Shown here piece after piece: positions 1 to 6,624 of a stretch of 39,411 bases of DNA. This DNA is from Lachnospiraceae bacterium UBA7199 (GTDB taxonomy: Bacteria > Bacillota > Clostridia > Lachnospirales > Lachnospiraceae): assembly GCA_002490775.1 (NCBI GenBank), contig DKUR01000024.1, positions 1 through 39,411 on the forward strand, read 5' to 3'. Within the stretch, counting starts at the first letter, position 1; every line of letters begins with the position of its first letter. A model generated the notes under the pieces. That model was not told where the DNA came from, did not search any database, and saw only the letters and a list, made by a program, of their open reading frames with translations. The translations under genes and the position numbers were made by a program.

Positions 1-312
1 AAGTATGATTGTGTTCTTCTTGTACTTTGTGCAGAAACATGTTGTGCCATGGGAGATCTGGGATCGGCTCGTGACTATCTAACAAAGGCTGCAAAACAAG
101 CTGCCCAGTTTGATGGGGTGGACAGCAGCAAAATCTGCGAATCAAAATTGTTTGCAGAAATGGGAATTACGAATCAGCCCCACTATGACAACTTCGGAAG
201 GACTGCTATGGAAGCTGCAGAGAAAAGGTTAATGACTGATGCAGAGTTTGTGCCGCAACTCCCGGCTATTTGGGCTGAGATAAGAAAGGATATAGAAAAA
301 CGAATGGAATGA
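1..312 (+). CDS. C-terminal part of an unknown protein (cut by window edge)
   Basis: The reading frame is open from base 1 to the stop at 310-312, so the true start lies outside the window. About 103 residues are visible. They are mostly predicted helical (for example the stretch GSARDYLTKAAKQAAQFD), with the look of a TPR-like or helical regulator C-terminus. I recognise no catalytic motif and cannot name the family. An internal ATG at 49 is in frame but has no convincing ribosome site. The next gene starts 47 bases downstream on the same strand behind its own strong ribosome site. Function unknown. Confidence 0.55.
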   Translation, partial: KYDCVLLVLCAETCCAMGDLGSARDYLTKAAKQAAQFDGVDSSKICESKLFAEMGITNQPHYDNFGRTAMEAAEKRLMTDAEFVPQLPAIWAEIRKDIEKRME

Positions 313-359
313 TATAATTAACCCAAGTAACAGAGTGGCCAATCAGGAGGAGACATAGC

Positions 360-1262
360 GTGAGGAAAGTATATAAAAATTTTATAAGGTCTATTGTAGC
401 AGCAGGTTGTATTTGTCTGTTTACAGGATGCGGGGTTGTAAAATCATATTCAGGTGCGGAAACAACGGTAAATGATGAAGAAATATCAGAGGAACAATTT
501 TTGGAAATTGTGTCTCCTGAAAAAAATGTGCTTTGCCAAGTTGTCGAACCAAATGAAGTCATTGCATTTATTCAAAATGAAAAAATGGAAGAATGGGAGT
601 ATGTAAGTGAAATTCCAATGCAAGCGGAATTGCAATATATCATTATCTCTTATGAAAAAATAACGGAGAATTTTTGGGTGGAAAAAGGAGTGCCTGAAAT
701 TAGTATAGGAGAATATATAATGAAACTGGCGAGAAATGGTTCTGATATTTTATACAAAAATGATATTTTTGCCTTATGGGGTATAAATGATTTTGGTATT
801 GAAAACGAAGAGGAAGCTGTTTTAAAGGAGCCGGATAAAATCTTAAAATCAGAAAACGAGGACGGTTATCATTTATATAGTGCAGATGAACTTGCAAAGG
901 TTTCAAAAGAACAAAAATTAGAAATTTTTGACCAGGATTCAGAACTTGTTTGCACAATGAAGAATTTAGAAGAAATAGCAGATTTTTATAATCAGATAAA
1001 ACGTGAAACATGGTTGGAAATTGAATGTCTGCCCGAAGAAAAAAGTAACATATGTGAAATAACGATTTATCAACTGGAGCGGCATACAAGGGAGAAAAAT
1101 CTGATTGAAAATGAAAAATTGATATTATTTGAAGCGCAAAATCAATACTATATACATGATATTATTCCAAATTGTTCAGAAGATATTGATGATATGGAGA
1201 TTTTTTATTCCATTCCAAATGATATTGGAAACTATATTAATAAATTGGCGAATCAAAATTAA
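360..1262 (+). CDS. putative lipoprotein, function unknown
   Basis: A 300-residue protein starting at GTG 360 behind an AGGAGGAG ribosome site about 345-352. The N-terminus is basic (MRKVYKNFIR), followed by a hydrophobic segment and a lipobox LFTGC at about residues 20-24, so it should be processed by signal peptidase II and tethered to the outer face of the membrane. The mature part is acidic (many EE/ED pairs) and contains no motif I recognise. It lies in the AT-rich accessory zone with no obvious operon partner. The lipoprotein call is firm from the signal; the role is unknown. Confidence 0.7.
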   Translation: MRKVYKNFIRSIVAAGCICLFTGCGVVKSYSGAETTVNDEEISEEQFLEIVSPEKNVLCQVVEPNEVIAFIQNEKMEEWEYVSEIPMQAELQYIIISYEKITENFWVEKGVPEISIGEYIMKLARNGSDILYKNDIFALWGINDFGIENEEEAVLKEPDKILKSENEDGYHLYSADELAKVSKEQKLEIFDQDSELVCTMKNLEEIADFYNQIKRETWLEIECLPEEKSNICEITIYQLERHTREKNLIENEKLILFEAQNQYYIHDIIPNCSEDIDDMEIFYSIPNDIGNYINKLANQN

Positions 1263-1349
1263 AATTTTGTTCTATTTCACTTTGTAGAATTGCAGTCAGT
1301 TAAAAACTGAATAACCGCTAGGAGAGCCGATGGTGATTACCTTACACTG

Positions 1350-1817
1350 TTGCAGTATTGCGAATTGGATGAATTTTTTTCACAATATATTCTGCCTTTT
1401 GTAAAGGATGTATTAAATTGTCATTATTATAGATGGCATCTTAGCCAATTAAAAAACAAAGGAGTTTATGATTCTATTTGCAATATTATTGGTGAGGGAA
1501 AGAAGGCTGCGATCAGTTATTCCGAAATTGCATTTGAAAAAGAACTGGCAAGATGTAATCTAATCGTTTATAAGAATAATATTCAGAAAGGAAAAGAGAA
1601 GGATGAAAATATTAAAAGGATAATATCTGGAAGATTGAATCCATATTCTGATGAGCAATACATAAAAGATGCCTTAACAGTAGTAAAACTCCCCGATTCC
1701 TGCTACGTTTTTACTACTTTTGAAGGCATCAACTTGCCCCGTTTTGTCTCAATTGGCTATTTCCGTTACATTTTTAACCATTATAGTAAAAATCACAAAC
1801 CTCGTAAATCGTGCTAA
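1350..1817 (+). pseudogene. hypothetical ORF with doubtful start and chimeric 3' end
   Basis: The long frame can only begin at TTG 1350, which lacks a ribosome site. A well-placed ATG at 1330 (GGAGAG 6 bases upstream) is in another frame and stops near 1404, suggesting a frameshift near the start. The body (residues about 1-110) is a soluble-looking protein I do not recognise. From base about 1678 onward the frame runs into DNA homologous to the region upstream of the displaced ptp start at 4842, so the last 45 or so residues are probably not native. I read it as a truncated gene whose 3' end was replaced at an element boundary. Confidence 0.4.
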
Positions 1818-1895
1818 AATACGGCAAATCAGAGCATTTCGGGAGGAAGAATAAACATGATTTCGATACTTTTTGTATGCCGTTGCAGGACAGCG
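1678..1895 (+). pseudogene. oldest relic: ptp 5' end plus its upstream element end (copy A)
   Basis: The ATG at 1857, with GGGAGGA at 1840-1846, opens a frame reading MISILFVC and then diverging to a stop at about 1899. This matches the N-terminus of low-molecular-weight tyrosine phosphatases (MIKVLFIC in the intact gene at 12864). Upstream, CAGTAGTAAAAC at 1678-1689 also occurs at 4662-4673, 179 and 180 bp from the respective ATG. The shared tract continues imperfectly through ACTAC..., CAACTTGCCC and a GGCAAATC segment. The P-loop codons are lost. I infer a displaced ptp start left by an early insertion. Confidence 0.55.
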
Positions 1896-1975
1896 GAGTG
1901 AAAGAGTTTGAGGGCGATTACTGCGATAAACTGCGGCAAATCGGTGCAATAGGACTGGCGGGGTACTACGATTGA
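1877..1975 (+). other. short open stretch, possible C-terminal fragment of an unknown protein
   Basis: A 32-codon frame ends in ...KLRQIGAIGLAGYYD and a TGA at 1973-1975. It overlaps the decayed ptp copy A in another frame. The composition looks protein-like and GC-richer than its neighbours, so it could be the tail of a gene whose front was lost at the junction. It contains AAACTGCGGCAAATCG (1928-1943), a 16-mer repeated exactly at 4791-4806 in the same reading phase (KLRQI). The family is not recognised. Confidence 0.25.
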
Positions 1976-2044
1976 GGAAACCAAAATTAGAAGTGTGAAA
2001 TAATGGTCCGGGAGATGGAAAATTGGTATCTTCCGGACTTCTGC

Positions 2045-2110
2045 ATTGTTCCGATAAGTGGAAAATATTATTCCGATACCGTTGATATTGTTCCGATAAT
2101 AGGGTATACT
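2045..2110 (+). promoter_or_regulatory. fic promoter with three iterated operators
   Basis: The 12-mer ATTRTTCCGATA occurs three times in direct orientation at 2045-2056, 2067-2078 and 2087-2098, with start-to-start spacing of 22 and 20 bp, about two helical turns. A promoter TTGATA (2082-2087), 17-bp spacer, TATACT (2105-2110) surrounds the third copy. The layout fits cooperative repression by a factor binding one face of the DNA. The HTH domain of the Fic protein immediately downstream is the obvious candidate; that link is inference. Confidence 0.65.
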
Positions 2111-2135
2111 ACTGTTTGAAGTGAGGTGTAGATTT

Positions 2136-3029
2136 ATGTACATGACAGTGAAGCAGGCAGCAGAGAAATGGGGCATTTCAGATAGGAGAGTTCGTATTTT
2201 ATGCTCAGAGGGAAAGATTCCGGGTGTTACCCGCGAAGGGCGCAGTTGGAAAATTCCTGCGGATGGGAAGAAACCGGAAGACGGTAGGTACAAAACGGCA
2301 GAGAGTTTGCTGGCGGTAATTGACAGGAAAAAAATTGAACTGGATTCCAGACGGCCTTTGACACTGGGAGAGGTAGAGCGACTGACAGAAGAATTTGTAG
2401 TTGAATACACTTACAATTCCAATGCGATAGAGGGAAACACGCTGACTTTGCGAGAGACAGATATGGTGTTGCGTGGCTTGACGATTGATCAGAAGCCGTT
2501 GAAAGATCATATGGAAGCGGTCGGACATAAGGAAGCTTTTGATTTTGTGCAGGATTTGGTAAAAAATCAGGTACCATTATCAGAGAGTATTATCAAGCAG
2601 ATTCATTATTTAGTGTTGGCTGATAAAAAGGATGACCGAGGCGTTTACAGAAGAGTTCCGGTAAGAATTATGGGTGCAAAGCATAAACCAGTGCAGCCAT
2701 ATCTGATACAGCCTAAGATGGAGCAGTTGCTAGAGTCTTATAGAAACAGTGCAGAGCATATCATTCCCCGGCTTGCACGGTTACATATTGAGTTTGAGGA
2801 TATCCACCCTTTCATCGACGGAAATGGCCGGACGGGACGGCTGCTTGTGAATCTGGAATTGATGAAAGCCGGGTATCCTCCAATAGATATTAAGTTTACA
2901 GATCGGGTTGCTTATTACAATGCGTTTGATAAATATCATGTGAATCATAATTTGGATGCGATGGAAAAGTTGTTTGCTGGGTATGTGAATACAAAGTTGG
3001 ACAGCTATCTGGCAATGTTGGAAGAATGA
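2136..3029 (+). CDS. Fic-domain protein with N-terminal excisionase-type HTH
   Basis: The start is ATG 2136, preceded by GAGGTG at 2123-2128; an in-frame GTG at 2121 is less well placed. The 297-residue protein has three parts. Residues 1-45 form a MerR/excisionase-like DNA-binding helix-turn-helix (TVKQAAEKWGISDRRVRILC). An inhibitory-helix motif SNAIEG spans about residues 95-100 ([ST]xxxE[GN]). The Fic active-site loop HPFIDGNGRTGR is at about 224-235, with catalytic His224. Fic enzymes transfer AMP or related groups onto protein hydroxyls, and the N-terminal glutamate of SNAIEG usually keeps the enzyme autoinhibited. All key residues are intact, so it should be functional. The HTH fused to Fic plus the iterated operator upstream suggest autoregulation. 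The target protein is unknown. Confidence 0.9.
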   Translation: MYMTVKQAAEKWGISDRRVRILCSEGKIPGVTREGRSWKIPADGKKPEDGRYKTAESLLAVIDRKKIELDSRRPLTLGEVERLTEEFVVEYTYNSNAIEGNTLTLRETDMVLRGLTIDQKPLKDHMEAVGHKEAFDFVQDLVKNQVPLSESIIKQIHYLVLADKKDDRGVYRRVPVRIMGAKHKPVQPYLIQPKMEQLLESYRNSAEHIIPRLARLHIEFEDIHPFIDGNGRTGRLLVNLELMKAGYPPIDIKFTDRVAYYNAFDKYHVNHNLDAMEKLFAGYVNTKLDSYLAMLEE

Positions 3030-3044
3030 AAATATTATGAAGGT

Positions 3045-3586
3045 GTGGGAATGTTTGTTTCAGAATATTTTGGCTTAGATGATGAATTGGACAAAATGGG
3101 GGGATTTGATTGTGTTCTAGACAATGACAGTAGATTTTTTATTAATCTTATGCGTTTGAAAGTATCTGATGTACCCGAGTTTAAAGATTCATATCAGCGT
3201 ATAAATGATTACTTTAGTGAAATAGCGACACTTCTTAATGCCTCTGATTCAAAAGAGGACAAACTTTACGAAACAGCATTTAAATGATTTAAACCATTAT
3301 ATATCCTGATATAGCAGCATATACAAAAAGAATTCAGCAAGAGCTTAAACTGGAAAACTATCCTGATTGTATATTCCGAGAAGATGGTCTTATTGTGATT
3401 CCATATAAAAGCTGTGAAATTTTGTTTCTGCCTACAGATATTTTACATGAGCTTCCAATAGCGCAGTGTTGGGATGATATTGATCGAGTAGTTATGGAGA
3501 TTATAAAATTGCCATCCGCAATCGAAAAAGAAAGCATATGCGTTCGATTAATCTTAAGAAAAACAAAAATTTTTATACTAGGTTGA
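3045..3586 (+). pseudogene. broken hypothetical gene in two fragments
   Basis: A first fragment (3045-3287) begins near GTG 3045 or ATG 3051 and encodes about 80 residues with a regular, conserved-looking composition (FDCVLDNDSRFFINLMRLK). A second fragment in a different frame (about 3293-3586, beginning IIYPDIAAYTKRIQ and running past LFLPTDILHELP) has no start codon. The abrupt join at 3287-3293 suggests an internal deletion with frame change. I recognise no domain. Position next to a Fic gene and a HEPN-type remnant is compatible with a degraded defence or toxin locus, but that is only context. Confidence 0.5.
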
Positions 3587-3626
3587 AAAATATGATGGTT
3601 CCACACGAAATGAAGTTGGCATAGTT

Positions 3627-3792
3627 TAGAAAATATTATCATTCCATTCTTTCGGTTAGTGAAAAAGAGACGCTTATTAATATGGGATTAGATCCGTGGT
3701 CGGTAGAAGGTTTGAAATATGTCAAAGACTGCAAGAGATTTAAAACTAAGTTAGGTAATCCAATCCCTGCTGGTGTTAAAGAAAAACAGTAG
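3627..3792 (+). pseudogene. orphan gene fragment
   Basis: A frame open from about 3627 to the TAG at 3790-3792 reads ...SVSEKETLINMGLDPWSVEGLKYVKDC.. and ends GNPIPAGVKEKQ. It has no plausible start codon or ribosome site and overlaps the next broken gene in another frame. It looks like the C-terminal end of a larger, lost gene. The family is not recognised. Confidence 0.35.
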
Positions 3793-4182
3793 AATTGAAG
3801 TTGTTTTTGATGGCAGGACAAGCAATGCATATGGTTATGCATTAGGATTAAATAAGAGAGATTGGTTATACAACTGTTTGGCTACTGAAATCAACAAAAG
3901 TCACTCTTTAAATCGCGTTTATTTCTTTTTAGAAAAGGCATTGAATCCTGTTGCTTTTACAGATGAGAGCGGTCGAGATAAATACAATTATTTTTTAATA
4001 GTATGCAAACGGATAGCGAAAAAAGTGAATTTACGGGATTGAAAGAACTTATGGAGGCAATTTTTTATTTGGTCAGAAATCCGGCAGCTCATACTCCTAA
4101 GGTAAATTGGAGAGTTGATGAAGCAAAGGCACTTGATATTTTGACACTGATTTCTTTTGCACATAAATATTTAGATGAGTGA
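3773..4182 (+). pseudogene. deleted TIGR02391/Ymh-like (HEPN-type) gene
   Basis: Two pieces can be read. Bases 3773-4000 encode ...RDWLYNCLATEINKSHS..FFLEKALNPVAF, resembling the N-terminal part of TIGR02391 proteins. From ATG 4003 a different frame encodes MQTDSEKSEFTGLKELMEAIF followed by RNPAAHTPKV and ends at 4182; this matches the C-terminal part of that family. The RNPAAH motif fits the RxxxxH signature of HEPN RNases. Roughly the middle hundred residues expected between the halves are missing and the halves are out of frame, so the gene is inactivated. Its first 25 residues (RIEVVFDGRTSNAYGYALGL) may come from yet another gene. Family recall is from memory. Confidence 0.55.
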
Positions 4183-4215
4183 AATAAAATGCCGGGGAAA
4201 GAGTGAGGTAAAGGT

Positions 4216-4458
4216 ATGGAATTTTCTTATAGTGGCAGCATAGATGCATTAAAAATGTTTTATTTATCTATGCGAAAAATAAATGTGCAAATTGGTGCAT
4301 TCGAATATACATATAATGGAGTAATATCAGATGTGATTTTCGATACAAGAGGCTCTAAATGTTGGCAATTACTTTTTATAAAAAGAGGAAATGGCGATGC
4401 ACTGGGATATTACTATAATCTATGGGATCATACCTGGCGAAAAAACACAAAAAAATGA
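4216..4458 (+). CDS. small hypothetical protein, possibly truncated
   Basis: An 80-residue frame starting at ATG 4216 behind GAGTGAGGTAAAGG. The sequence FEYTYNGVISDVIFDTR..CWQLLFIKRGNGDA looks like the core of a small alpha/beta domain and then breaks into a lysine/asparagine-rich tail (WRKNTKK), which suggests the natural C-terminus is gone. It follows the broken HEPN-type gene by 33 bases on the same strand. The family is not recognised, and it may be another casualty of the decay across 3045-4460. Confidence 0.4.
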   Translation: MEFSYSGSIDALKMFYLSMRKINVQIGAFEYTYNGVISDVIFDTRGSKCWQLLFIKRGNGDALGYYYNLWDHTWRKNTKK

Positions 4459-4661
4459 AAAAGTGTAAATTTGACTAATATACTTATAAGCAATTTGTGT
4501 AGATATATTTCTCCTACGACCGAAAGCATAAAAATGGCGGTGGATTAAGTTGGATGGAGTACAAGGGCATTGGACGTACTTCCTGTCCTTTTTTGCAACT
4601 AGGATCTGCAAAGAATTAGGCTTATGTTGTTTCATATCATAGGTTTATGGTAGAATAACTG
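4459..4661. other. non-coding/decayed stretch without recognisable gene
   Basis: I see no start-to-stop gene here. A short open stretch on the plus strand (about 4532-4620, reading NGGGLSWMEYKGIGRTS..) has no start codon and could be the tail of a lost gene. The sequence leads into the repeat-bearing end described at 4662. Confidence 0.35.
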
Positions 4662-4892
4662 CAGTAGTAAAACACACTCTCGTTCTTACTACGATTTGAC
4701 TACGTTTCATGTCCTCAACTTGCCCGATTTGTCGTATTTTGCTTATTCTGTAACAAATTTAACAATCTCAGAGCAAAATTTATAGCGGGAAAACTGCGGC
4801 AAATCGAGGCAGAACACGGCAGTTTAGGAGGATTTTCGTTTATGATAAAGATATTATTCGTCTGCCACGGCAACATCTGCCATTTCCTCTGA
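4662..4892 (+). pseudogene. displaced ptp 5' end at the left boundary of the element (copy B)
   Basis: ATG 4842, behind TTAGGAGGA (4834-4842 region), opens MIKILFVCHGNIC then HFL and a stop at 4890-4892. The first 13 residues are exactly what a low-molecular-weight tyrosine phosphatase should begin with, up to the first half of the C(X)5R loop; after GGCAACATCTGCC (4869-4881) the reading frame leaves the family. The same 13-mer lies at 12891-12903 in the intact ptp gene. Upstream, CAGTAGTAAAAC and the following 170 bp parallel copy A at 1678. I infer that this is the former promoter, ribosome site and first codons of ptp, separated from the rest by the 8-kb element. Confidence 0.8.
4869..4881 (+). 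repeat. left attachment core (GGCAACATCTGCC)
   Basis: This 13-bp direct repeat is identical to 12891-12903. It encodes GNIC plus the first base of the next codon in the phosphatase loop. The base just before it differs (C here, T at the right), bounding the identity on one side; the following sequence (ATTTCC versus GCAGCA) bounds it on the other. Confidence 0.75.
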
Positions 4893-4941
4893 AACCCCGA
4901 TAAAATGGGACTTTTTCATGGATGGGAAGTAGGTTTACAAC

Positions 4942-4956
4942 CATTTTACAACTTTT
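4942..4956 (+). repeat. left-end integrase arm-type repeat
   Basis: CATTTTACAACTTTT is identical to 12724-12738 at the right end in the same orientation, with TTTACAACCATT partly overlapping upstream. Tn916-family integrases bind short repeats near both ends through their N-terminal domain, which makes this a likely arm site. The assignment rests on repeat position only. Confidence 0.55.
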
Positions 4957-5065
4957 AAATTCAGCCCCGATGTGATAAACTCTTCCATGACGGTAAAATA
5001 TTTATGTATAGTCTGAAGAGGCTGTTAGTGAAAATATTGTGATAAAGCAGATTTTGAAAAAACAG

Positions 5066-5098
5066 TTTTTTGTACATGTTTAGATCATGCACAAAAAA
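5066..5098. repeat. 13-bp inverted repeat upstream of small membrane gene
   Basis: TTTTTTGTACATG (5066-5078) and CATGCACAAAAAA (5086-5098) are inverted with one mismatch around a 7-base loop. It lies 48 bp before the ATG at 5146. It could be an operator or an RNA hairpin in the leader. The rest of 4893-5145 shows no gene. Confidence 0.5.
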
Positions 5099-5145
5099 GA
5101 AATAATTCTTACAGGTATCATCTATATTATATTAAGGTGGATGCA

Positions 5146-5331
5146 ATGTTTAAATTAGCAGAGCAAAATTATTCTCTTGTGGCTTTTGTAATTTCCTCTA
5201 TGGCAACTATGACGGTTTTAGATATTATGAAGAAAAGGTATACATTCTCGCTCTGCAGATCATTTTTATTTTATCTTTTAATCACCTATCTCCTATTGAA
5301 AAAATGTTTGTTTGAAGAAAAAGCAGCCTAG
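5146..5331 (+). CDS. small membrane protein, unknown
   Basis: The ATG at 5146 follows AAGGTGG at 5135-5140, and an in-frame GTG at 5137 overlaps that ribosome site, so 5146 is preferred. The 61-residue product has two hydrophobic segments, about residues 10-28 and 40-55, with a basic hinge (KKRYTF) between them and a lysine-rich end. It is the first gene inside the left end of the element. Its last codons overlap the intrinsic terminator that follows. No family is recognised; small hydrophobic proteins in such positions include toxins and holin-like proteins, but nothing here decides that. Confidence 0.5.
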   Translation: MFKLAEQNYSLVAFVISSMATMTVLDIMKKRYTFSLCRSFLFYLLITYLLLKKCLFEEKAA

Positions 5332-5350
5332 CCTTAGGACTGCTTTTTCT
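5318..5350 (+). terminator. intrinsic terminator
   Basis: AAAAAGCAG (5318-5326) pairs with CTGCTTTTT (5340-5348), and the inner bases CCTA/TAGG extend the stem. The U-run follows directly. The 5' arm overlaps the last codons of the small membrane gene. Confidence 0.8.
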
Positions 5351-5586
5351 TATTAACGGAATATTCTTTCATGAGATTTTCTCCCAATCTCTTCTTGTTC
5401 CAGATTAAACCCACATGTAGGTTAAATACTATCTATTTTCAGGGTTATATTTTATCTGATCTTATCTAAGATATATGGATGATAAGTAAACTGTACAAAT
5501 AGTTTATGGCGAGAGGATAAAATGGAAGCGAGATCTAAATATTGAGGTGAAAATGTATATGTTTATGGCGAAAGGAGTGGTATGTA

Positions 5587-6486
5587 ATGAAAAATGGAAA
5601 ATTTATAGAAGGAACATTAATCAAGGGAAAAGACTTAAAGGGAGAAATACTCTGTAAAGTGATTTCGGAAGATATGATAATGCAGGGATTCCAATATAAG
5701 ATGGGTATGAATGAAGATGTGAAACCTCTGGCTACAAGAGGAAGCTGTAAGGCAGGATTACATTTTTGTTTAATAAAAGATGTTTACTGGTATCTTGGCT
5801 ATGGAAGCAAACTGGCATTGATAAGTATCCCTGATGATGATGATGTTTATGTAGATGATGACAAATTCCGTACACACAGGCTGGATATTAAGAAGATCAT
5901 GCCGCTTGGTGAAGTTGCAACTTGGATGTACCTATGTAAAAATGGGTTGGATGTGACAGCAGGTAATAATGCAGTTAGATATGCAGTCAAGAATAGATAT
6001 CTTGAAGTAGTGGAATATCTGCATCAGAATGGAGAGGATATTACAGCAGATGATAACTATGCAGTCAGATTGGCAGCAAGAAGTGGGTATTTGGACATAG
6101 TAAAATATCTGTACGAAAATGGAGTAGATATCACAGTAGGTAATAACTATGCAGTCGTATGTGCAGCCGATAATGGACATTTAGAAGTAGTAAAATATCT
6201 GCATCAGAATGGAGAGGATATTACAGCAGGTAATAACTATGCAGTCGTATGTGCAGCCGATAATGGACATTTAGAAGTAGTAAAATATTTGCATCAAAAT
6301 GGAGCAGATGTCACAGCAGATGATAACTATGCAGTTAGATGTGCAGCCAAGAACGGACATTTAGAGATAGTAAAATATCTGCATGAAAATGGAGCAGATA
6401 TTACAGCAGATGATAACTATGCAGTTAAATGGGCAGCAAGAAATGGGTATTTAGAAGTAGTGAAGTATTTACAAGCAAATATGTAA
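5587..6486 (+). CDS. ankyrin-repeat protein resembling giant-virus ankyrin proteins
   Basis: ATG 5587 follows AAAGGAG at 5570-5576; 299 residues. Residues about 30-115 form an N-terminal domain with FQYKMGMNEDVKP, GSCKAGLHFC and an acidic IPDDDDVYVDDDKF stretch. Six ankyrin-type units follow from about residue 125, each 30 residues (90 bp) rather than the usual 33, on the pattern ADDNYAVRxAAxNGHLEVVKYLHxNGADIT. Both the repeat consensus and the N-terminal domain look like the large ankyrin family of Mimivirus; this is recall, not a search. Ankyrin repeats mediate protein binding. Units 3 and 4 (6136-6315) are nearly identical at the DNA level, indicating recent duplication. The gene has its own terminator and no operon partner. 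Its target is unknown. Confidence 0.85.
   Translation: MKNGKFIEGTLIKGKDLKGEILCKVISEDMIMQGFQYKMGMNEDVKPLATRGSCKAGLHFCLIKDVYWYLGYGSKLALISIPDDDDVYVDDDKFRTHRLDIKKIMPLGEVATWMYLCKNGLDVTAGNNAVRYAVKNRYLEVVEYLHQNGEDITADDNYAVRLAARSGYLDIVKYLYENGVDITVGNNYAVVCAADNGHLEVVKYLHQNGEDITAGNNYAVVCAADNGHLEVVKYLHQNGADVTADDNYAVRCAAKNGHLEIVKYLHENGADITADDNYAVKWAARNGYLEVVKYLQANM
5959..6483 (+). repeat. six tandem 90-bp coding repeats
   Basis: The units start at about 5959 (87 bp), 6046, 6136, 6226, 6316 and 6406 (truncated at the stop). Units 3 and 4 share an uninterrupted identical tract of roughly 60 bp beginning AGGTAATAACTATGCAGTCG. The period is a multiple of three, so slippage or recombination changes repeat number without losing the frame. 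Confidence 0.9.
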
Positions 6487-6494
6487 TAAACGAT

Positions 6495-6522
6495 AGGAAC
6501 TGGAGAGATCTGGTTCCTTTTT
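6495..6522 (+). terminator. intrinsic terminator after ankyrin gene
   Basis: AGGAAC (6495-6500) pairs with GTTCCT (6513-6518) around a 12-base loop, followed by TTTTT. It starts nine bases after the ankyrin stop codon. Confidence 0.65.
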
Positions 6523-6624
6523 AGCGTTTGTGTATTTTTTAGGATAAACAGAAAAAACTGCCTGCGTAATGCAGACAGTCTGATGAAATGCAAATTTCTG
6601 AGATTATAGATTGGTAACACACGT

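Noticed and set aside
5959..6483. Regular 90-bp repeats that might suggest a CRISPR array or satellite
   Set aside because: The repeats are continuous, without spacers, in frame with a well-started ORF, and translate to ankyrin units.
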